From assembly GCA_964639275.1 (NCBI GenBank), contig CAZXCQ010000113.1:1-18384 (forward strand): a DNA stretch of 18,384 nt. Direction: 5' to 3'. A program made the translations under genes and the position numbers. Positions within the stretch are counted from its first letter, which is position 1, and every line of letters starts with the position of its first letter. The notes below the pieces were generated by a model. It ran no database searches, was not told where the DNA came from, and saw only the letters and a program-made list of their open reading frames with translations. This DNA is from CAZXCQ01 sp964639275. Its GTDB lineage: Bacteria; Desulfobacterota; DSM-4660; Desulfatiglandales; Desulfatiglandaceae. Positions 1 through 7,554 of the stretch are shown piece after piece.

Positions 1-18
1 AATCTTGTCATTTTCCCT

Positions 19-46
19 AACCCTGAACGCTGAACCCGGAACCTGT
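19..46. repeat. Degenerate heptamer array, CCCTGAA family
   Basis: Four consecutive 7-base units (AACCCTG, AACGCTG, AACCCGG, AACCTGT) keep exact phase. Read on the minus strand the unit is TTCAGGG, the same family as the array at 15581-15615. It lies beyond the 3' end of the minus-strand lipoprotein gene, with the G-rich version on that gene's coding strand. The array may extend left of the window. Function unknown. Confidence 0.6.
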
Positions 47-140
47 GAACGCATACAAATTAGGTTGCAGGTTAAATGAAGTGGTAGGGCTTCTCTATAA
101 CGGGCAGAAGAAGTAGGCAAACGGGGGGCAGGCCGTCCTG

Positions 141-551
141 TTAATAGACGGGATACAATGGCGCCCATGGTTCCCATTCTGCTTCCGTTTCCCGATACAT
201 CTCAGCTTCCTGGATGTCCTCTTTGGCCATCTGCATCTGCTCCAGGGTGTCTTGATAATTCTGGTAGGCCTCTTTCGTACCCACGTAAAGGCACTTGCAG
301 AAACTTGCATCGGCATAAATATAGTAGACCTTGCCCTCGTGTTTCTTCCTGAAAATCCTGCGCTGGGGGAGGGTCTTGAGGTGATCAAGCTTTTTCTGGG
401 TGTCCGCGAGCTTTATGTGGAACCCGGCCGCAGCGAGCATCCGTTCCTTTTTGATCGCCTTGCTTTCGTGTATGGCAGCGCAACCTGCAATCAGAGACCC
501 CAAGGTGATCAACATCATCATCGTCTTAAACCAAACTGTCTTCAGTTTCAT
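141..551 (-). CDS. Small lipoprotein, unrecognised family
   Basis: This encodes a 136-residue protein with a lipoprotein signal: a basic N-terminus, a hydrophobic stretch at residues 10-22 and the lipobox LIAGC, with Cys24 as the predicted lipidated residue. The mature part is hydrophilic. It contains the strings AAGFHIKLAD (41-50) and YYIYADASFCKCLYVG (76-91), with a C-K-C pair at Cys85 and Cys87, then a glutamate-rich tail. I have an impression of similar unnamed proteobacterial lipoproteins carrying AAGF and CLYVG blocks, but I cannot name the family or a function. The ATG at 551 was chosen over an upstream in-frame ATG because a strong AGGGAGGAG ribosome binding site sits just before it and the signal peptide starts there. 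The gene is monocistronic and divergent from secA. Mature location is inferred to be the inner or outer membrane, facing the periplasm. Confidence 0.8.
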   Translation of the reverse strand: MKLKTVWFKTMMMLITLGSLIAGCAAIHESKAIKKERMLAAAGFHIKLADTQKKLDHLKTLPQRRIFRKKHEGKVYYIYADASFCKCLYVGTKEAYQNYQDTLEQMQMAKEDIQEAEMYRETEAEWEPWAPLYPVY

Positions 552-610
552 ATGAGTCTCCTCCCTTAATTCCGGATCATGCCTGTAATCGCAGGGCCTT
601 GTCATTGATA

Positions 611-639
611 ATAATAGCATCAATAATTTTGCACTGCAA
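611..639 (-). promoter_or_regulatory. Candidate sigma-70 type promoter for the lipoprotein gene
   Basis: On the minus strand TTGCAG (plus 634-639) and TATTAT (plus 611-616) are separated by 17 bases. The -10 matches consensus at 5 of 6 positions and the -35 at 3 of 6. The start codon lies about 60 bases downstream. Sequence match only. Confidence 0.5.
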
Positions 640-811
640 GACCCTCCGTCGGTCTAATTGCTCTGGGGACACCACCGCCCAAGTTCAACGGATTCCCTTA
701 TCGAAAAAGGACGTTCAACGGGTAAGGGTGACAGGGGGGTGAGTTGTCCTCGGTCAGCCCCCTGTCGGCCTTGAGAGCCTACTGTCCAGGAGCGCCTTTG
801 CAGATAAATTC

Positions 812-840
812 TTGATTTTTTGGATACAAAGTTCTTTAAT
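812..840 (+). promoter_or_regulatory. Candidate sigma-70 type promoter for secA
   Basis: TTGATT (812-817) and TTTAAT (835-840) are spaced by 17 bases, about 100 bases before the secA start. They match consensus at 4 of 6 and 5 of 6 positions. Sequence match only. Confidence 0.4.
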
Positions 841-943
841 AACCCTTTGAATGGATATTGGCTGTCTCCTGAAGCTGTCATGAACATCTAAAGGCAAACA
901 GCCATAAAGTCAGGATGAGGAAGCGGTTATTGAGAAGAAAGTC

Positions 944-3805
944 ATGCTTGGAAAACTGGTAAAAGGTATTTTTGGGAGTAAGAATGAGAGGGAGCTCAAA
1001 CAGATGCAGCCCATCGTCGATCAGATCAACGAACTGGAGCCGGAGTTTCAGGCCCTCTCAGATGAGCAACTTCTCTCAAAGACAGCAGAGTTTAAAGAGA
1101 GGATATCAAAAGGGGAATCATTGGATGATATCCTTCCGGAGGCGTTTGCCGCTGTAAGAGAGGCCTCGGTGCGCGCGCTGGGCATGAGACACTTTGACGT
1201 CCAGTTGATCGGGGGCATCGTCCTGCACCGCGGAAAGATCGCGGAGATGAAGACCGGTGAAGGAAAGACCCTGGCCGCAACACTCCCCCTGTATTTGAAT
1301 GCCCTGACCGGTCGAGGCGCACACCTGGTTACCGTCAATGATTATCTCGCTCAACGAGATGCTGACTGGATGGGGGGGATTTATCATGCCCTTGGCCTTT
1401 CCGTTGGGGTGATTGTGCACGGGATGGATGATGCGGAACGAAGAGAGGCCTATGTCTGCGACATTACATACGGGACCAACAATGAATTCGGATTCGACTA
1501 TCTCCGCGACAACATGAAATTTGAACTCAGCGATTTTGTCCAGAGGGAATTTCATTTTGCCATCGTGGATGAGGTAGACAGCATTCTGATTGATGAGGCG
1601 AGGACCCCTCTGATTATCAGCGGGCCGGTCGAACGGAGTGAGAACAAGATCTTCGAGGAGGTAAAGCCCCTGGTAGTCAATCTCCAAAAAAGGCAGGGCA
1701 CGATCATCCGCTCGCTACTCAAAGATGCCCGTGAGGGGCTTGAGGACGGGGACCCCGGGGAAAAGACCATCGAGACCCTGCTTCAGATCAAGCGAGGGGA
1801 TCCCAAGAACCCTGTCTTCCTGGATATTGTTGCGCGCAACCAGGCGCTAAAAAAACAGATCGACAGGACAGAGAGCATGTTGAGCGCCCAAAAGTTTCTC
1901 CCTGATCTGGATCAGATCCTTTACTGTACCATTGACGAACGCGGGAATGCCGTGGAACTAACCGAAAAGGGGCTGGAGCTCCTCACAAGTGGGGGGCGGG
2001 CGGATTTTACCTTACCCGATATCGATGAGGAGAGTTACCACATCCGGGAAGACGAGACCTTGACAGACGACGAGAAGGATGAACGGCTCAAGGAACTTGA
2101 AGAACACTATGTGCAATCATCGGAGCTCCTCCATGCGACCCAGCAGCTTATCAAGGCCTACTGGCTCTTTGAAAAGGATGTCCACTACGTGATCAAGGAT
2201 GGTCAGGTGGTGATTGTGGATGAGTTTACGGGCCGGATGATGCCGGGCAGGCGATGGAGTGACGGGTTGCATCAGGCCGTTGAGGCCAAGGAAGGGGTCA
2301 GTGTGGCAGGAGAGAATCAGACCCTGGCCACTGTCACCTTTCAGAATTTTTTCAGGATGTATGAGAAACTTGCCGGGATGACCGGCACGGCAGATACCGA
2401 GGCGGAAGAGTTTAATAATATCTACAAATTGGAGGTGATCGTTGTCCCTACCAACGAGGAGATGATCCGCCATGATTACCCTGATGCGATCTATAAGACA
2501 GAAAGAGAGAAGTTTAAGGCGGTAGTCGAAGAGATCAAGGGACTGTATGAAAGGGGGCAGCCCGTTCTGGTGGGCACCATCTCGATTGAGAAGTCAGAGA
2601 TGTTGAGCAAGATGCTAAAGAGGGCAGGAATCCCGCATTCAGTGCTGAATGCCAAACATCACCAGAAGGAGGCAGAGATTATCGCCCAGGCCGGGCAGCC
2701 AAAGACCGTCACGATCTCCACCAATATGGCCGGAAGAGGGACCGATATCGTCCTGGGCCAGGGCGTGACAGACCTGGGAGGGCTTCATGTCCTGGGCACC
2801 GAGAGACATGAGAGCCGTCGTATCGACAACCAGCTCAGGGGGCGATCCGGAAGACAGGGAGATCCCGGTTCTTCTCGTTTTTATCTATCGCTTGAAGATG
2901 ATCTCCTGAGGATATTCGGCTCTGATAAGATCTCCTCCATCATGGACCGCCTGGGGATGGAAGAGGACCAGCCGATCGAGCACAACCTGATCTCCCGGGG
3001 TATTGAGAATGCCCAGAAAAAGGTGGAGGCACATAATTTTGACATCAGAAAGCACCTCCTTGAGTACGATGATGTGATGAACAGGCATCGGGAGATCGTA
3101 TATTCCCTCAGAAGGGACATCCTGGATGGCCAGGGGCTTGGAGGGATTGTTGAAGACATGATCGATGAGAAGCTGGAGGACCTGGTTGATAAATGGGTCG
3201 ATCCCAAAGACCATCCCGAAGATTGGGATATCCAGGGCCTGGTCAGCGGCCTCTCCAGGCTTTTCGGGTTCCGTGCCAGAATCGCCCGCGACCAAATAGG
3301 GGAAGAGGCCTTTGATGCCCTGACCCCGGAGACCCTCAAGGAGATCATCCGCGAACAGGCCCATTCTGCCTATGCGGAAAAGGAGAAGCTCCTTGGAAAG
3401 GAAGACCTTGAGCAGCTTGTGCGCTTTCTGATGCTCCAGATCATCGATAATCAGTGGGTGATGCATCTACAGAATATGGAGCATATGAAGGAGGGTATCG
3501 GACTTCGTGGTTACGGTCAACTGGATCCGCTCAAAGAATACCAGAAAGAGGGTTTCGCCCTCTTTGAAGGGCTGATGGATGGGATCAGGGAAGAGACCCT
3601 GGCCACGCTTTTCCGGATACAGATGGCAAGACGTGGGCCGGCCCAGGAGCCCAGGAAGAAAAAGAAGGCACTCCAGATGAGCCATGGGGACGATGCCGCG
3701 GAGGTTACGACGGTCCGGAGAAAGGGGGAGAAGATCGGGCGAAATGCCCCCTGCCCGTGCGGGAGCGGAAGGAAGTATAAGAAGTGCTGCGGGGCGAATA
3801 GGTGA
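944..3805 (+). CDS. secA: Protein translocase ATPase subunit SecA
   Basis: SecA is the ATP-driven motor that pushes unfolded preproteins through the SecYEG channel in the inner membrane. The protein has 953 residues; E. coli SecA has 901. Visible in order: N-terminal helix MLGKLVKGIFG; Walker A MKTGEGKT (102-109); DEVD Walker B (209-212) followed by SILIDEARTPLIISGP; the preprotein cross-linking region (about 230-395); DEFTGRMMPGRRWSDGLHQA (426-445); the GTISIEKSE and MAGRGTDIVLG motifs of the second nucleotide-binding domain; the helical scaffold and wing; and a C-terminal zinc motif C937-P-C939 ... C948-C949. The complete zinc tail suggests SecB or membrane-lipid interaction is retained. 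Compared with E. coli, about 70 extra residues sit in the cross-linking region (roughly 250-325). The ribosome binding site is weak (GAGAAG at 932-937), but the ATG matches the conserved N-terminus. The stop codon overlaps the first base of a heptamer array. Confidence 0.97.
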   Translation: MLGKLVKGIFGSKNERELKQMQPIVDQINELEPEFQALSDEQLLSKTAEFKERISKGESLDDILPEAFAAVREASVRALGMRHFDVQLIGGIVLHRGKIAEMKTGEGKTLAATLPLYLNALTGRGAHLVTVNDYLAQRDADWMGGIYHALGLSVGVIVHGMDDAERREAYVCDITYGTNNEFGFDYLRDNMKFELSDFVQREFHFAIVDEVDSILIDEARTPLIISGPVERSENKIFEEVKPLVVNLQKRQGTIIRSLLKDAREGLEDGDPGEKTIETLLQIKRGDPKNPVFLDIVARNQALKKQIDRTESMLSAQKFLPDLDQILYCTIDERGNAVELTEKGLELLTSGGRADFTLPDIDEESYHIREDETLTDDEKDERLKELEEHYVQSSELLHATQQLIKAYWLFEKDVHYVIKDGQVVIVDEFTGRMMPGRRWSDGLHQAVEAKEGVSVAGENQTLATVTFQNFFRMYEKLAGMTGTADTEAEEFNNIYKLEVIVVPTNEEMIRHDYPDAIYKTEREKFKAVVEEIKGLYERGQPVLVGTISIEKSEMLSKMLKRAGIPHSVLNAKHHQKEAEIIAQAGQPKTVTISTNMAGRGTDIVLGQGVTDLGGLHVLGTERHESRRIDNQLRGRSGRQGDPGSSRFYLSLEDDLLRIFGSDKISSIMDRLGMEEDQPIEHNLISRGIENAQKKVEAHNFDIRKHLLEYDDVMNRHREIVYSLRRDILDGQGLGGIVEDMIDEKLEDLVDKWVDPKDHPEDWDIQGLVSGLSRLFGFRARIARDQIGEEAFDALTPETLKEIIREQAHSAYAEKEKLLGKEDLEQLVRFLMLQIIDNQWVMHLQNMEHMKEGIGLRGYGQLDPLKEYQKEGFALFEGLMDGIREETLATLFRIQMARRGPAQEPRKKKKALQMSHGDDAAEVTTVRRKGEKIGRNAPCPCGSGRKYKKCCGANR

Positions 3806-3867
3806 GGCTTTGGGCGCAAGGCATAAGGCGTTAGGCCTTGGGCGCAGGGTGTTAGGCATGAGGTAGG
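3805..3867. repeat. Degenerate heptamer array, AGGCRTA family
   Basis: Nine consecutive 7-base units run without a slip from the last base of the secA stop codon: AGGCTTT, GGGCGCA, AGGCATA, AGGCGTT, AGGCCTT, GGGCGCA, GGGTGTT, AGGCATG, AGGTAGG. The first four positions (RGGC) are conserved and the last three vary. The same family appears inverted at 8370-8425. The G-rich strand is the coding strand of the upstream gene. Confidence 0.75.
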
Positions 3868-3918
3868 ACACAGATCGGTAGGGGGGTGGTCTGTGAAGAA
3901 ACGGGTTTGGTAAGGAAT

Positions 3919-5109
3919 ATGGAGACGGAAAAAGACATTATCCGGGGCTTTAGGGCCTCGGCCCTGTCTGCGGGGCTCAAAAAAGATGGCGGTCTGGACC
4001 TGGCATTGATTGCTTCAGAGGTGGGGTGTTGGGCGGCAGGGGTATTTACGGCCAACAGGGTCAAGGCGGCACCGGTCATACTGAGCCATGCGCATCTGGG
4101 GGACGGAAAGGCAAGGGCGATCATTGCCAACGCGGGTAACGCCAATGCCTGTACCGGTGAGACCGGTCTCAGGGATGCCCGCCGGACCGCAGACCTCGTG
4201 GCCAATAAGCTGGGGGTCCTCCCTGAGGAGGTCCTGGTTGCCTCCACCGGCGTTATTGGCCAGGCGCTCAACATGGAGGCGATCGAAAGGGCCATTCCCG
4301 ATCTGGCAGCCGGTCTTTCTCCGGAAGGCATTCCCCTGGCCGCCCGGGCCATTATGACTACCGATTCCTTTGCCAAGATCGCTCATTTTGACGGAGATGT
4401 GGGCGGCAGACCTTATCGGATATTGGGTATTGCCAAGGGGGCCGGTATGATCATGCCCCAGATGGCCACCATGCTCTGCTTTGTCCTGACCGATATCGTG
4501 ATCGCTGCCGATAACCTGAGAAAGGCGCTTTTCTCCTCTGTAGAAAGGACTTTTAATCGGATTACAGTGGATGGCGATACAAGCACCAATGACACGGTAC
4601 TGGCCCTGGCAAATGGCCTGGCAGGGAACAAGACCCTGTCTCAAAAAGAGTGGGGGGATTTTACAAAGGGGCTGGAGACGGTCACGGGAGAACTGGCCCG
4701 TATGATCGTTCAGGATGGAGAGGGGGCGACCAAGGTCGTCTATGTGAAGGTCAGGGGGGCTGCAACCGGCCCTGACGCCCTGATGGCCGCAAGGACAATC
4801 GCCAATTCGAGCCTGGTCAAGACCGCCTTTTTTGGCCAGGACCCCAACTGGGGGAGGATCATGGCGGCCCTCGGGAGGACGGAAATCGCAATGAAAGAGG
4901 CGCTTGTGGATATATGGATTGATGGGGTCCAGATTGTTGAGGGGGGTCTGGGGAAGGGGCCGGCGGCAGAGGCGGCCGCGGCCAGGAGGATGGCGCTCAA
5001 GGAATTCATCGTCGAGATCGATCTTCACCAGGGCAGCTTTCAGGACCAGGTTATCACCTGTGACCTGACACATGATTACATCACCATCAATGCGGATTAC
5101 CGTACTTGA
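3919..5109 (+). CDS. argJ: Glutamate N-acetyltransferase ArgJ (ornithine acetyltransferase)
   Basis: ArgJ moves the acetyl group from N-acetylornithine to glutamate, making ornithine and recycling N-acetylglutamate in the cyclic arginine pathway. Some family members also accept acetyl-CoA, which cannot be judged here. The product has 396 residues from the ATG, a typical length. Seen: GFRASALSAGLKK near the N-terminus, NAGNANACTG (71-80), TTDSFAK (147-153), the self-cleavage block KGAGMIMPQMATML with the expected nucleophile Thr184 after Ala183, DGDTSTNDT, and DPNWGRIMAALGR. Self-processing between Ala183 and Thr184 into two chains is known for the family. The start is uncertain. GTG at 3886 is in frame and adds 11 residues, but ATG 3919 has TAAGGA directly upstream and fits the family N-terminus better. 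It follows secA at a distance of 113 bases that includes the heptamer array. Confidence 0.95.
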   Translation: METEKDIIRGFRASALSAGLKKDGGLDLALIASEVGCWAAGVFTANRVKAAPVILSHAHLGDGKARAIIANAGNANACTGETGLRDARRTADLVANKLGVLPEEVLVASTGVIGQALNMEAIERAIPDLAAGLSPEGIPLAARAIMTTDSFAKIAHFDGDVGGRPYRILGIAKGAGMIMPQMATMLCFVLTDIVIAADNLRKALFSSVERTFNRITVDGDTSTNDTVLALANGLAGNKTLSQKEWGDFTKGLETVTGELARMIVQDGEGATKVVYVKVRGAATGPDALMAARTIANSSLVKTAFFGQDPNWGRIMAALGRTEIAMKEALVDIWIDGVQIVEGGLGKGPAAEAAAARRMALKEFIVEIDLHQGSFQDQVITCDLTHDYITINADYRT

Positions 5110-5134
5110 GCAACCAGCGCGCCGGGGGATCACG

Positions 5135-6211
5135 ATGTTTGCAGTGATTATGTGCGGGGGTTCAGGGACCCGGTTCTGGCCGGTCAGCCGGCGGCACAAA
5201 CCCAAGCAGTTTCTGAACATCACCGGCAGGGGCCCCATGGTGGTGGAGACCTGTGATCGGCTCAGGCCGATGTTCCGTGACAAGGAGATGATACTTGTCC
5301 TGGGGCAGGAGCACCTCCAATATGCAAGGGGTCTCTTCAGGGGCCGGGGGGTCCATCTGGTGGCCGAGCCTGTAGGAAGAAACACAGCCCCCTGTATGGG
5401 GCTCGGGGCGGTCTATGCCCAGCATCTGGGGTGTAAGAGACCCGTGACCTTTTTGCCCGCCGATCACTTTATCGCTGACCCCTCCTCGTTCCTCAAGGCC
5501 CTTGAGACAGCGGGGAGGCTTGCAGGGTCAGGGGGAATCGTGACCCTGGGCATCGTGCCCAGCAGGCCCGAGACCGGTTACGGTTATATCCACAGGGGGT
5601 CTCAACAGCTCGATGTGGATGGCACGGCCGCATACCGGGTCAGGGAATTTGTGGAAAAACCTGATCTTGAAAGGGCGCAGCGCTACCTTGCAGACGGAGA
5701 ACATTACTGGAACGGGGGAATATTTGTTGCCACCCCTGAGACGATCTTGACGGAGATGAAAAGGTGTCTTCCACTCCTTTACAAAGGGCTGATGCGGTTA
5801 AGAGATGCGCTCGATGCCGGAGGATTCGAGGCAGAACTGGACAGGGTTTACAGGGAGGTGGAGGCCATCTCCTTTGACTACGGGATCATGGAAAAGACCC
5901 GGGCGGATGTGTATGTGGTGCCCTGCGAATGCGGATGGAGCGACGTGGGGTCGTGGGCATCCCTTTATGAGCTGAGGACCGACGGGCATGACGATGGTCA
6001 AAACCTGACTGATGGAGAGGCAATTTTGATCGAATGTGAGGGGTCATTTGTCTCTTCACAGGGAGGGCGGCTGGTGGCCTGCCTGGGGCTCAATAACTGC
6101 CTGGTGGTGGATACCCCTGATACGGTACTGGTGGGAGATCTCAGTCGATCACAGGATATTCGAAAGATTGTGGACCGATTAAAAGGGAGCGGGAAGGAGA
6201 AGCTATTATGA
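5135..6211 (+). CDS. manC: Mannose-1-phosphate guanylyltransferase (GDP-mannose pyrophosphorylase)
   Basis: This enzyme joins GTP and mannose-1-phosphate to make GDP-mannose and pyrophosphate, feeding polysaccharide or glycolipid synthesis. The product has 358 residues. The nucleotidyltransferase signature MCGGSGTRFWPVSRRHKPKQF begins at residue 6. Further family landmarks are EPVGRNTAPC, FLPADHFI, the substrate motif EFVEKP, YWNGGIFV and ECGWSDVGSW. The length shows it lacks the C-terminal cupin isomerase domain of the bifunctional ManC/AlgA type (about 470 residues), so mannose-6-phosphate isomerase must be encoded elsewhere. ATG 5135 has a GGGGG ribosome binding site about 7 bases upstream. 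A longer in-frame reading from 5072 overlaps argJ and adds residues not typical of the family. The gene starts 25 bases after argJ and overlaps manB by 4 bases, so these are probably cotranscribed. Confidence 0.93.
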   Translation: MFAVIMCGGSGTRFWPVSRRHKPKQFLNITGRGPMVVETCDRLRPMFRDKEMILVLGQEHLQYARGLFRGRGVHLVAEPVGRNTAPCMGLGAVYAQHLGCKRPVTFLPADHFIADPSSFLKALETAGRLAGSGGIVTLGIVPSRPETGYGYIHRGSQQLDVDGTAAYRVREFVEKPDLERAQRYLADGEHYWNGGIFVATPETILTEMKRCLPLLYKGLMRLRDALDAGGFEAELDRVYREVEAISFDYGIMEKTRADVYVVPCECGWSDVGSWASLYELRTDGHDDGQNLTDGEAILIECEGSFVSSQGGRLVACLGLNNCLVVDTPDTVLVGDLSRSQDIRKIVDRLKGSGKEKLL

Positions 6212-7554
6212 AGGCCCATATTTTCAGGGAATATGATATTCGCGGGACCTATCCGGATGAATTAAATAGAGAGACAACGCGCGTCCTGGGTCTGGCTATG
6301 GGGACCTATTACCAGGCCAACGGTGCCGGACGGATCTCGCTGGGCCGGGACTGCCGGCTGAGTTCCCCCGAGCTGGCAGAAGGGCTCCAGTCGGGCCTCC
6401 TGGACTCGGGGACGGAGGTGGTGGATCTGGGGATGATACCAACGCCGGCCCTCTATTATTCGCTCCACAATCTGGACGTCGATGGAGGGGTGGAGATCAC
6501 CGGAAGCCACAACCCCCCTGAGTTTAACGGCTTTAAGATCTGTTTGGGCCATATGTCTGTCTTTGGTCAGGAGATCCAGAAGATCGGGGAGATCGTCCGG
6601 TCAGGTGATTTCAAGCGAGGGAAGGGGAGACTGGAGAAGGCCGAGATCCTCAGTCCTTATATCCGCTACGCAGAAAAGAATATTCAGTGTGGTCAGACCA
6701 TGAGGCGGGTGGTCGTGGATGGCGGAAATGGGGTAGCCGGACCGGTTGGGAGCGAGATCTACAAATACCTCGGCTTTGATGTGATCCCCCTCTTTTGTGA
6801 ACCGGACGGAAGGTTCCCCAACCACCACCCCGATCCCACGATTCCAAAGAACCTTGAGATCATGACATCAAGGGTTAAAGAGACCGCCGCAGACCTGGGG
6901 ATCGCCTTTGATGGGGATGGGGACCGGATTGGTGTTGTTGACCCGGAGGGAAACATCATCTGGGGGGATCAGTTGCTGATCATCTTTTCACGCGATCTCC
7001 TCAAGCGTCATCCGGGGTGCAAGATCATCGGAGAGGTCAAGTGCTCGCAGGTATTGTACGACGATATTGAAAAGCGCGGTGGAAGGGGGATCATGTGGAA
7101 GGCGGGGCATTCGCTGATCAAGAGCAAGATGAAAGAGGAAAGGGCCCTCCTGGCAGGCGAGATGAGCGGGCATATATTCTTTGGTGAGCGCTACTTTGGT
7201 TATGATGATGCCATCTATTCAGGTGCACGGCTTTTGGAGATACTCTCAAGATCGGAAAATGGCGTAAAGGATCTGCTCGCCGGCATCCCAAAGATGGTGA
7301 ATACCCCGGAGATCCGTATGGATTGCCCTGATGAGAGGAAGTTTGAGGTCGTGGCCCAGATGGCAGAGGAGTTCAAGAAGGCATATCACGTAATCGATGT
7401 GGATGGGGCCAGGGTCCTCTTTGATGGGGGCTGGGGGCTGATCAGGGCGTCCAACACCCAGCCTGTCCTGGTGCTGCGGTTTGAGGCGCGAGACAGAGGG
7501 CGTCTTGAAGAGATCCGGAAGATCTTTATGGATAAACTGGAAAAGAGGCTGTAG
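6208..7554 (+). CDS. manB: Phosphomannomutase/phosphoglucomutase (AlgC/ManB type)
   Basis: An alpha-D-phosphohexomutase that interconverts mannose-6-phosphate and mannose-1-phosphate, and in many family members also the glucose phosphates. It therefore supplies the substrate of the preceding guanylyltransferase. The product has 448 residues with all four hallmark sites: TGSHNP, with the phosphorylated Ser100; the metal loop DGDGDR (235-240); the sugar-specificity loop GEMSGH (317-322); and the phosphate-binding loop RASNTQP (413-419). GEMSGH is the form usual in bifunctional PMM/PGM enzymes. The N-terminus FREYDIRG is canonical. The ATG overlaps the manC stop as ATGA, which points to translational coupling. 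The 3' end overlaps the convergent methyltransferase gene by 29 bases, with no visible terminator between them. Confidence 0.95.
   Translation: MKAHIFREYDIRGTYPDELNRETTRVLGLAMGTYYQANGAGRISLGRDCRLSSPELAEGLQSGLLDSGTEVVDLGMIPTPALYYSLHNLDVDGGVEITGSHNPPEFNGFKICLGHMSVFGQEIQKIGEIVRSGDFKRGKGRLEKAEILSPYIRYAEKNIQCGQTMRRVVVDGGNGVAGPVGSEIYKYLGFDVIPLFCEPDGRFPNHHPDPTIPKNLEIMTSRVKETAADLGIAFDGDGDRIGVVDPEGNIIWGDQLLIIFSRDLLKRHPGCKIIGEVKCSQVLYDDIEKRGGRGIMWKAGHSLIKSKMKEERALLAGEMSGHIFFGERYFGYDDAIYSGARLLEILSRSENGVKDLLAGIPKMVNTPEIRMDCPDERKFEVVAQMAEEFKKAYHVIDVDGARVLFDGGWGLIRASNTQPVLVLRFEARDRGRLEEIRKIFMDKLEKRL

Larger units (their letters stand above)
552..943. other. Divergent intergenic region between the lipoprotein gene and secA
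   Basis: No convincing gene is seen in these 392 bases. The region holds the two candidate promoters listed separately and a direct repeat GTTCAACGG at 683-691 and 713-721. An inverted pair CCCTTA/TAAGGG lies at 695-700 and 723-728. A 9-bp hairpin, GACAGGGGG/CCCCCTGTC, lies at 730-738 and 758-766. None of the hairpins is followed by a T-run, so they do not look like intrinsic terminators. Confidence 0.5.

Noticed and set aside
654..887. Minus-strand 77-codon open frame upstream of secA
   Set aside because: It has no ribosome site, a low-complexity basic translation, and overlaps the probable secA promoter.
1118..1687. Minus-strand open frame inside secA
   Set aside because: Shadow of the secA reading frame in high-GC codons. 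No promoter, ribosome site or recognisable protein.
3805..3867. CRISPR array
   Set aside because: Units are 7 bases with no spacers and no cas genes nearby.
4015..5385. Long minus-strand open frame (456 codons) opposite argJ and manC
   Set aside because: It is antisense to two genes with full family motifs. Its translation has no recognisable domain and it has no ribosome site.
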